A DNA stretch of 64,000 nt from assembly GCF_019578655.1 (NCBI RefSeq), contig NC_063259.1, positions 26,771,277 through 26,835,276 of the forward strand. The letters run 5' to 3'. Source of the DNA: Ricinus communis. Its lineage: Eukaryota; Streptophyta; Magnoliopsida; Malpighiales; Euphorbiaceae. This document shows, piece after piece, positions 37,009 to 48,908 of this stretch. How positions within the stretch are numbered: the stretch's first letter is position 1; every line of letters starts with the position of its first letter. Under the pieces are notes generated by a model. It had not been told where the DNA came from. It did no database searches and worked only from the letters and a program-made list of their open reading frames with translations. The position numbers were made by a program, and so were the translations under genes.

Positions 37009-37323
37009 GGCAATAATTGAAGATTCAATGACAGTGTCCTTTTTATTTGCAATTCTGTTATTTCGTTCTATTTTCAGTCATTGTTTCTGTTACAAATTCA
37101 ACTGTTGTGACAGCTAGATATTTTGTCTTTTGCTCAATTAATCAACTATATGAGGGGAATATAATAGCAATGTAAAGGGCAACAGATTAATACATATATT
37201 CTCTCTCTCTTTTCTCTTTTTTCTCTCAAATTCTCTCTTTCTCTTTCTTCTTCTTCTTCTTCTTAAATCCATTTTTGGTTTATCTTCCCCATTAAAGTCC
37301 ATATATGAGCTTGGACCTTGACA
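36944..37323 (+). repeat. 3' LTR
   Basis: This is the partner of 31802-32177. Its left part overlaps the last codons of the integrase tail. Its last 46 bp (from 37278) are repeated again at 37567-37612 as part of a downstream tandem duplication. Confidence 0.87.
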
Positions 37324-37848
37324 GAATTATCGAGTAAAAGTTAAACATTGTGATATTTTAAATTATTTCATAGAGTTAAGGACATTCCAGCTTATTTTTA
37401 ACGAGTAAAATTATATAAAATTAATTTAAGTATCCTCCACAATACTTTTAAAAAGAAACATGTTCTCAATTGCATCTTGTGCATTGAATGGCAGGCTACA
37501 GATGGTAATGGCAGCATGTTCTGAGCTCTACATTGACTAAAATTATATATGCTCGAGCTTGCACAAGTTTATCTTCCCCATTAAAGTCCATATATGAGCT
37601 TGGATCTTGACAATATTATCAAGTAAAAGTTAAATATTGTGATATTTTAAACTATTTCATGGAGTTAAGGACATTCCAGCTTATTTTTAACGAGTAAAAT
37701 TATATAAAATTAATTTAAATATCCTCCGTAATGCTTTTAAAAAGAAACATGTTCTAAATTGCATCTTATGCATTGAATGGCAGGCTACAGATGGTAATGG
37801 CAGCATGTTCTGAGCTCTACATTGACTAAAATTACATACTCGCACAAG
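37278..37848. repeat. Tandem duplication that includes the LTR end
   Basis: Two direct copies abut: 37278-37566 and 37567-37848. Each starts with the last 46 bp of the 3' LTR (GTTTATCTTCCCCATTAAAG onward) and continues into flanking DNA, ending ...GCACAAG. By eye they differ at about 5% of positions plus a small deletion, fewer than the two LTRs differ from each other. Confidence 0.9.
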
Positions 37849-37989
37849 ACTTGAGCTGTTATCCAATCTCATGGCCGGCTATCCACAAAGCGGCCACAAT
37901 TGCCCTTTTAAAGGTTCATCTGAAAATTCTGAATAAGTGGTTTCATATACAATATCTGTTGAACAATCGGTAGCAATATATATAGTGTT

Positions 37990-40900
37990 TCATTTGGATG
38001 CAAAAATGGCTTCTAAATCTTTGTATAACCGACTTGGTTTCAACTTGAAATCTGAGGATGAATTATTTGATGACTCACCACTGCTTTTGGCTGCCCAGAA
38101 TCCACTCCATTTAGTGCGGCTGGTTGAAGGGTCAATTGGAGCTCCACTATTTTCTGTAGAAAAGCTTGCCTTTGCCATTTCTCTTAGCTGTTTTTGCCAT
38201 GGTTTGTCAGGCGTACTCGAGGTCCCGCTTCCTGAGCTTTTATTTCTGTCAGCAGAAGAACCACTCTCGCCTCCCGTTTCTCTATCTTGCTGCGGATTCT
38301 GTGATAGTCTGCAGACCAGGTTTCCGCTCATTTTCTGTGGAGTGAAAAACAAGAGAAAACCTATTGATGCAGTTTTTAAACCTGTCGAGAAAGACTGCTC
38401 GGTAGGGTCCAGCCGCTTTGTCTGCCTATACAATGCATACCATTCATTGACCATTAGTGCCAAGAATCCAATCAAGAAGAGCACAATCAGGAAAATTCCA
38501 GCTATAGTTTCATCCCTGGTGGTTAAATCCTTCTCCAAGAGCACAAAACAAGCAGCAAATACACCAACTTGTGTGGAAATAGCGATGATTTCAACCAGTT
38601 GGACCTTTTTCTTAATAAAAGGCTTCTTAAGAACTAGGAAGAAGAGCTGAAAGGAGGTGATGCACAATAAGATAAGCGACGGAGTCTTGCAGGACCAGTT
38701 ATTCAAGAAGGCACCAGCAACAATGCCTAAAGAAACTCGCTTGACCGTTTCAAGCAGTGTGTAGTATATTCTAAGTACTCCAAACAGTTTCTGAATGCAT
38801 GGCGCTTCAGCATCTTCTGTTTCATCATCGGATGCAATGATCTGATCCCTTTGCTTGCTGGAAGTACCTCTAGAAATCTGTGAGAGCATGTATTTAGGGG
38901 GACCTCGTAGGTCTTCAAACAAAGCACCAAACATGGTTAGATAAAAAGATTTAGTTTGGTTTTTCCATGTCCACTGGCCTCTTTTACCTGGACCTAAAGA
39001 TATTCTGATGATGTCTTGATACCAATGAAATATCTGGCCTTCTTGATGGACTTCCTTGTACTGAAGTAGCTTCCCAAATGTGATCCCAACAGAGAGAAAC
39101 ATGAACAAGGCCAAAACCAAAAAACCCACAACACCCAGCAGCAGGATGCCCACAACAGTCCCTGATGGAGTTCCACCTTCAACCACAAAAATGATGTGAG
39201 CTGAACTGTAAAATAATCTGCAAGTTCAAGTTCTATGAAAGATTAATTATTAAAAAAGAAAATTTTGATAATGTGTATATAAACTACTGGTTATGATGAA
39301 TCATCATCATATCAAAAATGTACTGAACGATGGATCATTTTGCTGACTTCAGATATTTCAAGTTAGTCAATCACCAAAAAGAAGCCACATAGTTAATCAA
39401 ATTCATTATTTCATTAGTAAATAAGTCGTTGGCAACCATTTTGTAAGTCCCCTTTCATGCTATGATGTGCTTTTTTGCATAGGCAATGAAAATATATTAG
39501 TACCTCTAACAAGAGCAGCAGAGGCCTCAGAAATACAAGGCAATGCGAGAATTATGAGGAAAATCTCGAATCTTGGAAGTATTAATGCCCCATAAGCCCC
39601 CCTCTGTTTTTCAGAGCTTTTCTTCCTGTACTTGAGAATAAAGAGTAGTAGAGCGTGTAGCAGTAAGAAACTGCCACCAACTATAGCTAACCAGAACATG
39701 CTTCTCTCAAAAACCCTCCACCTACAAGAGTTAAAAGAATAAGATGCCAGAATCTTGGAAGGCTCAACCAAGGAATTTATCAATAACAAATGAAAAGACA
39801 AAACAAGGTATTAAGCATCCACATAGAACTGTGTGGCCATAACCACCAGTATGCAGTTGCACAAGATAGTAGCAATTATTCCTGCAATAACACCCAGAAA
39901 TTAGCGGTTGAAGTAGCATTTCTGCTGGCATTTGACCATTTACCATAATTTAGCTGTTCCGAAGTCATCTTCCTTTAGTCATCAGATTTTGTCATTCATT
40001 ATGGCAAAGAGTAACTTGAAAGGAATAGGAAAAACCACTACTCACCCATTTGAATACTGCGGATCATAAATATATTCTGCTTCCGGCTTCATATTTTGGC
40101 TCTGGAAAAAAGGGACAATGAATTATACCATTTAAAATAAATGCTACAGCTTTTTAAAGCCAAAGCATCCAGATATGAGTCAGAGAAAGAATGCATACTG
40201 ACCTCAAAGAATGATCTGTACTCCATTGGAGTGAGTGGCAGTCCATATACAGCACTGGCAATGTCTGAATGCACTTCTTCCAATTGCGCACTCGGGGATT
40301 CTTCTGAATCATGAATATAGGAAATATAGGAATGTGAAGCAGTAGAGGAGTTTGAGCCCAACATGATAGGGTGAATTCCCCCAGTCTCCCACGGGAGACT
40401 GAAATAGGGAATGCTCCATTGTAAACCTCTTGCAAACTCATAATATTCAACCGGCAGTGTAACGGCCAACCATCTAGAAAGTGCAAAAACCTGAATGTAG
40501 CATGCAATTCTCTGTGTACAAGGAAAGTATAAGATGTTCTTAGTCTTACAATGATGATGGAAAACTCATTAGTTTTAATCAATACATTTTGTAGAGATAG
40601 GACTTAAATGAAGGATATACATTTACATATCAGAAATTTCTTTCAATTAAAATTTCATTTAATCTTAACATCAATTGAAACTTCATCATTTATGATATCA
40701 TTTAGAGAGACAATCGTGTGTATGCTGAAACTTGAAACATGGAATTTCCGATGCGAGATTTTGCACTCTTAAAGGTCAAGGAGTCTGGAGATGATTGAAG
40801 TGTGTATTCATCTGCTTCAGTTGATCTTTCTGATATGTGATTTTATCAAGAAAGTGGAGAAAGTAGATTTCTAAATATCACTATAGTTATCCAAATGTTA

Positions 40901-43900
40901 TAAGCATTAGAATTCTAAATTATGATCCAAGTATCCAGGCAAAATTGAATGGGATAATTTTTTTAAGTTCTAAGTGTCATACAACAAGAATCCTAGTAGG
41001 ATCCGAAGTCAGCAGAGAAGTTGATCTTGAAAATGCTCCAACAGACTGAAGGCTTGCTGTGGAGACAGTGAGCAGGCCAGAAGCCAAACATGCTGCCAGG
41101 AATACAGCAGTTGCAATACCCGAAATTACGGAAGATATTGTAGGTACAGAATCTGAATGTGTAATATAAAATGTTAATTAGCTAATCTCCAGTAACCAGG
41201 GAAAACACCTCAAAAACTTTACATCATACAAAGCTTAAAATCAGTAGAAGCAAAAAGTGAAAAACATGATCCTTACAGTGTCTCACTTGTAGAATGTTAG
41301 ATGGTAGATTGTTGTTTCCAGCAACATCTCCAGTTACATTTTCAGGAACATTAACAGATATAATATCACCATCGGCGTGTATCTGTGCGATATATTTGCT
41401 CCTACTTATTTCATGAAAGCTGGCATCAATTAAAATCAATATGTCAAAATATCATAAAGAAACATGATAAGATATTCTTTCCCTCGAAACACCTAAATAT
41501 GAAGTGCAGAAATGAAATATTTAACATTTTTTAGTTTCCCTAAGAGTGTGAGAGTAGCACATACTATAAGTGCTAATTTAGGTACGCATACATAGACATT
41601 GATATCATATTCTTGCCTCTGCAAATGGCCGCCTGAGATTGATAGAGAGGAAGAGTTGAAGCCAAATACGGGCTTCATGAAATTTATTGACACTGGGATG
41701 CTGTGTTCCTTTGTCCTTGAAGTAGACATTGTACTCAGTCCCACAGCAGGCCTCTGAGAATCTAAAATAACATCTTACAACTGTCAGGAGGGTAGTTCAA
41801 TTGATTACAGAATAGAAGAACTTATCGTCAATCCTAGTTCTTAGTTTCAAAAAGTACAAAAGAAGAATCAGAGAACAAAATCACAGAACACAATCTCTTA
41901 TTTTCCTTCTTCTAATTTCTTCTAAATGCGGTACATCATACCATATAGGAAAGTAACTGGAGCAATCGGAGAAATGGAAGTTCCGGATCTGCTTATTATA
42001 GAGCTTGAATTAAGGCCTATTGTGATGATAGCAATTGTAGATACATTCGCCACCTGAAACGGGACAACGTGATTGAACTGAGCACTAAAATTCACAAGGA
42101 AAAATTAGACCATAGTTGAATGAGCATCAAGAAATACAAACTAACTCTACACACCTACTGACCTGAAAGCCAAATCTGCGGTTCCCAAGATTTTCTCCAT
42201 TTATAGGAAGAAGTTCACCCTCACTGATGTTGAGAGAATCTAGAATTTGAGCTGATGAATTGACAACAGGTTGTGAAAAGTACAAATACACCCTCAACTT
42301 ATCATAATCATTTGTTGCCTGCACTGTTCTAGTTTGGTTGTCAAGCTGAAGTAGCTTTTCAGGAATGTGGATCCTCTGGTCAACAAACACACTTCTTCTA
42401 TCTGCAGAAACCAACAATTAAACAGAATGAATTCATAAACATTGATCAAAAGGGGAATGAGGGAAAAGCTGTTAGATAATATTTAATCAGAAATCTCTTC
42501 AATCTTAACCAGACGCAACCAAAACAGGAAAGAGCTTCAATCATTGTATATTAAAAATCATAAAGCAGAACTCAATGTAAGAAACATGAAAAATTGCACA
42601 ATTTAACACTTGCATGTAAATGATATATGTGCTACTCCTAAGGAACTTGGAAATCAAAGTTTGTATTGAGACCACAACAGAAAATAAAATTGAGATAATT
42701 TCTCTGTTTTCAAAAGTATGGGTGGCGTCATCTTTCGGAAAGCAATGCAGATATAGTATTTAGGTTAACAACTTGAGGAGGAAGATACAACTCACCAAAA
42801 TGCACATAGAAACTAGAATTTGCTGCCCTTGTAAAGCTGTTTCCCGCAGTGTCTGTACAAAAATTCCTATCCATTACCAGTATCACTCTTCCATACTGAA
42901 CAGTAGGTGATAAATCGACCAGAAGAGAATATCTGAGGTCTGGTTCCACAGTTGTCAGTGAAGATGATATTACTTGGCCAGCACCATATACAAGCAGCTG
43001 TAAAGAGATTATGCAGCAATCTATAAGGCACTACTAATTTGAATCAAGGCCATATAAATTAGCAAAGAACTTATTCTGAGATATTGATTCTTGTTTGCAT
43101 CATTTATTCATATTAATGAATGGTTATTGATTGTAAGACAAACTCTAACAAAACCAGTATTATGCTATGTCAGAAAAAATATACAAGGAAATTCAATACC
43201 AGAAGACCACATTGACAAAATGAGAACAATGTATAGTTACTTATTTCTGATTGTACCAATCTTCTTGGAGAAAATTAGTCTATTAGGTCCTTCGCCTTGC
43301 ACATTCATAGATTTTGTGTTTCTTTCTCTTGATTTGTGAAACCAACATGCAGTTAACTTCTGTATACGATACTTGAGAATAAAAGAAAACCGTATTTTAA
43401 ATGTAGTGGAAACAAGAAGAAATCTTCCTAGAGTATAGAGACAAGTCTGCTAATATGAATACCATGTAGGAAAGTACCAGCCACATTAAAACATATAAAG
43501 TCATTCAGCACACAGATGCATTTTCTCTGGTACCTACTCACATTGCAATCGTTCACAGATGAACATCCAAAACCCCCTCCACCAGTGCAGGGTTCAGTAA
43601 AAGAAATATTTACAGAAACATTTCGAGCATTGGTGAAAGAAGTTGATGCAGTTATATAAGCTGTTGGGGGGACAGTATCTGCATAGGAAAAACATAAGTA
43701 ACATGAGCCTGATTTTTACTGTAGACATAATTACCAACAGATCCAGCATCATATTTTCAAGGAACTACACTGAAAAAGTTTTCTTCAGGTTTGGTAACTT
43801 CGTACACCTAACATCCTCTGGGAAACCAGGTTAATTCATGCAGACATTTGAACTATATGCTAAAACGAGATTTTGTTATGGAAATTCAGAAATGTAACTT

Positions 43901-44573
43901 TCCTAGTTCAGTAAGTGGAGTTTAATTGATTGTGCGTTATTGCAATAGAAACATAACAATGAAGCAACATTTTCTCAAAAAGAAAAACTAGGGAAAATTT
44001 CTTAACCAACAGTCCATTTATATGTAGCACAGCCGAATCCTTGAGACCCATTGTTGCAGACCTCAAATGTATGATTTCCATCCTGCAAGTCCGTATATAA
44101 AACCTCCCTAGTTCCACAATCAGATGCATTGCCATCATCCAGCTGCATGCATCATATATGTGAAAGTAATTAGCCCCCTGCATCACGTTACTTGGCAGAA
44201 ACAAGAAAATTGGAATTAAAATAGAAAAAAAGTGAGTTTCAAATATTTGTTCTAATAGCTGACAAGGAAATTATACTTTCATATGAAGGCAAGTGGCAAC
44301 CAAAATAATCAAAAGATTATCGCAAAAGTAGCAAATATTACAAATACAGAGAGCTAAGCTAACCTTGCAACTTATGCTACAGTTTGGGCAAGAATTCTCA
44401 TTCCCACCCACAAGAACTTCAAAAACAAATTTGGCTGTATTTAAATGAGAGAATGCATGGGGAGCCTTCAAGAACTTCACCGATATCTCTGTATCATAAC
44501 AGAGAGCTCTAAAGAACAGAGGAGAAAAAACCCAACAAAGCAAAACTAGCCATGAAAGTTTTAGTAAACCCAT
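37990..44573 (-). CDS. Large membrane protein with Ig-like ectodomain and TRP-like C-terminal helices (1087 aa)
   Basis: Thirteen exons, read leftward: 44573-44364, 44142-44007, 43678-43542, 42997-42796, 42401-42163, 42053-41942, 41761-41617, 41419-41277, 41152-40983, 40511-40203, 40101-40046, 39721-39504, 39176-37990; total 3264 nt. Residues 1-25 are a signal peptide. The ectodomain (to about 440) has Cys pairs and Ig-like linker motifs such as YKWTVDTVPPTA (ending about residue 123) and many N-glycosylation sites. One helix lies at about 450-471. Further helices lie near 628-650, 668-687 and 697-724, with four or more to about 940. A Ser-rich tail ends the protein. Intron 7 uses a GC donor (AG|GCAAG), the only choice that keeps phase with exon 8. 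Exon 13 begins at AAG|GTGGAAC, again set by phase. Similar plant proteins exist without known function, some loosely labelled polycystin-like. A surface sensor or channel is inference. Confidence 0.85.
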
Positions 44574-46911
44574 TTCTGTATAGACACTCAAATTAATCTA
44601 CAAGGAAAATGAAATGGGAGGCATTTTTTGGGTTAGTGTAAAGAGTAGTGTCAAAGTAAAGAAAAAGAGAGAAAGAAAAAAAAAAAAGCATTGCATGGAA
44701 ATGGGTGTGGAGAGAATGTGGTAAAGAAAGAAAGAGAAGAGAGTTTAGATAGAAGTAAGAGAGTGGTCGATGGAGGTCCTGAGTTTAGAGGATAGTCCAC
44801 ATGAAACTGACAGTACAGAACCAGTGTGTTCTGTAAAGATAAGAGATGGAGAGAGAGAGATTCTCCAAGAAAGTTTTTTGTATTTGTATTTGTATTTTGA
44901 AAGGAGACATGCAATGCAATAAAGAAAGTCTCACTTCTGTTTTGGCCATAAAAGTTGTTGTCAGTGACTGAAAATCTGCAACAAAGTAGAATCTATTGGG
45001 AAATTTTGGCTCTTTTCCTGCCTATACTCCTCTGCCAACACCACCCAAAAAACAAAATTTAGGACCCATCTTAATAAAAAATATAAGTACCCTGAAAACT
45101 AAATTAATTTGCCAAGATTAGCTTAATGGTTGAGTATTTCTGTTTACAATGAAAAAGTTCAAAATCAAACTTAAAAAAAAGTAGTAATGGGATGTGTTGT
45201 AAGTTAACCCACATGTCTCTAGGTATTATATGACATGGGAACATGATTAATCAAACTAACTTCATCAAATAATTAGTCCATAGGTTAAGGTTTCCATGTC
45301 TTCCCAAAAATCTCAACGCATGTGTGCCCATTCCACCCACCATCATCACATGTAGGCCAATTTGGTTCATTCAGCCATTGCTTTCTTGCCTCACTGAGGG
45401 AACCATCTCTATGATGCTCACCCCTTTGAAGAAACACTGTGAATCGGTAATGATTTTGGTATTCAAATGCACATGCCCACACTCATGTATAGAATCATTT
45501 TTCATAGGGGATATATGATAATTGTTGTAACATTAATAACGCAAACTAGTTGTTGAAGTGTAACTAAAGTACACAAAAGAATATATATATATATATAAGA
45601 TTCCAGCTTAAACTATAATGCATTTATTATTATTGTACTGAATTGAGTGCAATAAGCCTTAGTGTCCTGGGCAGCATTTATTTGACAAATAGACCCATAT
45701 AACTTGCTGATAAAGGAAATGGTGAAAAGTTCAAAGATACAAAAAGAATTTCAAAATGTTTTTTTTTTTGTTTTTTTTTTAAATTCTAACTAAGATTAGG
45801 GTTTAGCTGAAATATTAATTTTTTTTTATTTGCAGGTGGGTATTAAATCTACCAAAGGATGTATTTATTGCTTTCAGCCAAAATCATTAAAAACAGTTTT
45901 TCCAGCTGAAATTCCATTTTCCAGATTGGTTTGTGGACAAAAATTGTCGTATTTTAGTACATAAGATACAGTCACCGAAAAGTGCTCCTTGAGTATCAAG
46001 AATAATGCATGTGAATTACAGTGAAATGGTTCAATTACACGAGGAAGATGATTTGGCAATTGGGTCTGACACTTTCTCCTTATTACATCACTGTTGCAGC
46101 ATTTACATAAAATTCTCCGGAAAATAACAAAATTTTATTTAATTGAATCTGGCTAAAGATTTTTATATATTTTAAAATAATAATAATAAAACACTTCACG
46201 TGCATGAACAGTTTCCATGGACAGAATGAGAGACCATGCTGTTGATCCACAGCTGGTTTATTTTCTACCCTACCATTTTTAACAGCATTATTAGCAGACT
46301 CCAATATCTTAACAACTCCACCTTCTTTTTTCTTTTTAATCTCTGATATTTATTTATTTATTTGATGCAATCTCAATCATCCAATAAGTTCTTATTATTT
46401 CTTAATCCAATTATTATTCTTCAGACAATGCATTGACCATTAATAACTTAATTTAAACCTGAGTAATTTAATAAGGTTTTCTTTTTTTTCTTTTTTTTTT
46501 TTTTGCTTTTGGTAGTATAGGACCCACAGCAGCAGAAAAAGAAATACATATACATAAAGGAAGGACAAACCAAATGATTGATTATCAAATCAAATCTTGT
46601 GGCAAAATGCAGTGGTAGCTGTAAGATAAACTGTGTCTTTAAAGCTGAACCTCAAAAACGTTATCTTATCGTCCAATAAGAGTATCCTCTTCCTCTGTGT
46701 GCCAGAAAACTAACTCTTTTTTTATTAAAAGAAGAAAAAAAGAGGGCATATGCTATGATGTCAAATTGCTATTCCAAATAGGGTGGAGAAGGACAAGAAT
46801 TATGGAAGTCAAAGAAAGAATGAGCTGGCCTCAACCTGCAAAGCAATAATTGCAATCCAAGTCTTTAACTTAAGGTGTCAAATACCAGGCTACAAAAATA
46901 CAGTGAAAAAG
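44574..46911. promoter_or_regulatory. Upstream region of the Ig-like membrane protein gene
   Basis: The first 400 bp (44574-44950) are rich in GA/CT repeats, including a GAGAGAGAGA run near 44850, as in many plant promoters. A SINE-like segment lies near 45119-45166. A short TA repeat is near 45577-45594. I recognised no coding exon before 46912. Confidence 0.4.
45110..45240 (+). mobile_element. Possible tRNA-derived SINE
   Basis: The segment has a pol III A-box (TAGCTTAATGG, 45119-45129) and B-box-like AGTTCAAAATC (45156-45166) at tRNA-like spacing, followed by an A-rich run. It lacks tRNA folding. No target-site duplication or second copy was identified, so ends are approximate. Confidence 0.35.
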
Positions 46912-47004
46912 TCAATCTAAAGGCTCAAGCCCATCAAATGCAGGCACATAATTTCCATCAGCTCCAGGAATGTCGAAAGAAAAATGAAGGACCTCGTCAA
47001 GGGC
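46912..47004 (-). other. Exon-like segment of unassigned gene, or alternative DPH7 end
   Basis: Reading leftward from 47004, 30 codons run to TGA at 46912-46914 with a strongly protein-like composition (ALDEVLHFSFDIPGADGNY, then VPAFDGLEPLD). Just upstream is a good 3' splice context: branch-like CACTAAT, a pyrimidine-leaning tract and TAG or CAG. The frame would join in phase to a cryptic GTGTGA donor that overlaps the DPH7 stop at 47817. I do not recognise the peptide. It could be an alternative DPH7 C-terminus, the last exon of another gene, or chance. Confidence 0.35.
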
Positions 47005-47814
47005 CTGGCCTACCAGGCAGACCAGAATGCAATTAGTGAAAACCCAGTCCAGTCCAGCCCCGAATCTCTTTCCTTGGTACATATTTCATTTTTATGTTTC
47101 TTTAAACTGAATGCCTAACATGCAATAACAAGAAGTTGTTGGTGTAACATAAGAAAGTGGTGAGACCTGAAGTAATAACCGTATGAATCCATATCCAAGT
47201 CATAATCTATGAGATCAAAACCAAAATAGCCACTAAACCATAGGTTATGCTGAAAAGATTCCTTTTCTTTTTTATGTTCCCCTAAACAATCAAACAAGCA
47301 TTGACCACAGTAGTCCCAAAGTCCGCATATCATGCCACTTAAAACCAATGATAAGTCTATCCATATTCTTCTATTCCACCTTACAAATGGCTGTATCAAA
47401 AACAATGGGACACCACAACTAAGCATTAGTGCTACTATAGGACAGTGATAGAACAGAGCATGAAGCAAGGTAATAGAAATACTAATACCAAAAGCATATA
47501 TCAGAACATATAATAGTCATGTCTATTATCAATATCTACTATTAGTAGCATGATGAAAAGCTCTCACTAGCTAGAAAAGTAAACTCCAATGCCAAATCAA
47601 GGTCCTTGTTTTTAAAGGATAGCTGTTTTGGGTTCCACTTTGCCTAGCAGTTTGATATTAAATTCTCTCAAATAGTCAGTACTAGGTGTTCTTGTAAATA
47701 ATTACTAATACAAAAGTTGGACATCATGGACGATGCATATCTAATAAAGTTGGACAAAGCATCCCCAAAAGCAGCAGCCATGCAAGGTCTAAGAATAAAT
47801 CGAGGCAATCAAAG
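47005..47814. other. Downstream region of DPH7, no certain gene
   Basis: This holds the presumed DPH7 3' UTR. A 117-codon open frame at 47115-47468 (-) has no recognisable similarity and unusual Trp, Cys and His content; I do not call it. If the 46912-47004 segment is a real exon, this region would be its intron. Confidence 0.45.
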
Positions 47815-48908
47815 TCACACAAAGATATTATTTTCTGGCATCCATATCTTCAAAAGCCGATCATAGAAGGAACAAGTAGCCACTAGAGTGCTCTTCTGCT
47901 TGTCCTCCTGAGAGAATTCCTTTCTTTGCCAATCTGCCCCATAAGCAAGTGAGCCATGTTTAGAATAAGTTTCAATTACTTCACCTTTCTCTTCCTTAAT
48001 CTTTACAATCGCAAATCCATTGTGCATACAAGCTGCCAGAACCAGACCTGGTACATACGGATGGAACTTAAGTCTCCAAACTCCTCCCCCTAAATGAACC
48101 GAAGTCTCGTTTACCGGTTTTGACATTGATCGTACATCCCAAATTCTAAGATGCTCATCATAACTACCAGTAAGTAAGGAATTAGGATCACTAGGGTTCT
48201 TCGCAATGCAACAGACACCCATCTTATGAACTCTTGAATTGAGAAACACCTTATTTGAAGGACTATCTCGCAAATCCCAACAACTGAATTTGCAGTCATC
48301 TGAACCAGTGTATACCAAATGAGATTGGTGCATATCAAAAGAAGCAGCCCACAATTCAAAATCATGTGCTTTCCACTCTTGTACGATATCTAGTTTGGAT
48401 TCTGAGAATGAGATTATTGAGACTGAACCATCTGAAAATCCCACTGAGATGGATGTGCTTGCCGGATTCCAATCCAAACAAAGACACATAGAAGAACTTA
48501 TCTTTTCACCATTGATCTCTCTTAGAAAGCCTTCTGCGTCAACAATTGATTCAAAACCAAACAAAAAGAAAGGAACAATTAAAGCCATAATATTAACCTA
48601 CCTTTTTCTAGTTCATGAATTCTCAAGCAGCCATCAGCATCGGCTTGAGCAAGCATTGGTTTATCCATGTTACCTCCAACAGGATTCCACTTAATATCAA
48701 ATATCCCTGCAGTATCCACGCGGTGGAACAGCTTAAAGTCATCCCCATCACCATTTACATCAAGTAGAGATATACTTCCAGATCGCCTCGGATTATCGCC
48801 TTCTTGGAGCGTGTATGTTGCAGCAGCTAAAACGTGGGTATACGAGTCGTGTGGACAGAACTCTACTGCATCTGCATTGCCGTCTAGATAGCAGTGCGCT
48901 ACTTCCAT
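47815..48908 (-). CDS. DPH7: DPH7-like WD40 protein, diphthine methyltransferase (341 aa)
   Basis: Two coding exons, read leftward: 48908-48602 and 48533-47815, with a 68-bp GT-AG intron; total 1026 nt. DPH7 (WDR85, yeast Rrt2) is a WD40 protein that demethylates diphthine methyl ester in diphthamide synthesis on translation factor eEF2, in the cytosol. Several WD repeats are visible: FDIKWNP, CLCLDWNPASTSISVGFSDG, LVYTGSDDCKFSCWDLR, LLTGSYDEHLRIWDVRS and GGGVWRLKFHP, the last being characteristic of the family; the final blade is RLLKIWMPEN. The start is the ATG at 48908. A splice acceptor (GGTCCAG) lies just ahead, so the mRNA leader is probably spliced. It matches, from memory, Arabidopsis At5g63010. 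A cryptic donor over the stop may give an alternative C-terminus. Confidence 0.9.

Larger units (their letters stand above)
31752..37323 (+). mobile_element. Degenerate Ty3/gypsy (chromovirus-like) LTR retrotransposon
   Basis: Two LTRs flank gag, protease, reverse transcriptase, RNase H and integrase remnants in Ty3/gypsy order. A primer-binding site complementary to initiator tRNA-Met follows the 5' LTR. The C-terminal ending (VLVQWVQMQPEDATWKDLEF) resembles the chromodomain-type tail of chromoviruses. The coding region is broken by stops and frameshifts in every domain, and key catalytic Asp residues are replaced, so it cannot be autonomous. The left boundary is uncertain: clear LTR similarity starts at 31802, while a possible TG end is at 31752. 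No convincing target-site duplication was found. It sits between GRXC1 and the Ig-like membrane protein gene. Confidence 0.9.

Noticed and set aside
38325..38385. Possible 47-nt intron in the last exon of the Ig-like gene
   Set aside because: Removing it breaks the reading frame, and the reading through it is protein-like.
37937..38650. 237-codon plus-strand open frame
   Set aside because: It is the antisense shadow of the last exon of the Ig-like membrane protein gene, whose minus-strand reading has clear helices and continues the gene.
39177..39230. Earlier acceptors (TTGCAG, TTTACAG) for the last exon of the Ig-like gene
   Set aside because: They need a donor in phase 2 that exon 12 does not offer; AAG at 39177-39179 joins in phase and gives the expected VRGGTPSG.
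47115..47468. 117-codon minus-strand open frame
   Set aside because: No recognisable similarity, odd composition, no conserved neighbours; probably 3' UTR or intron DNA.
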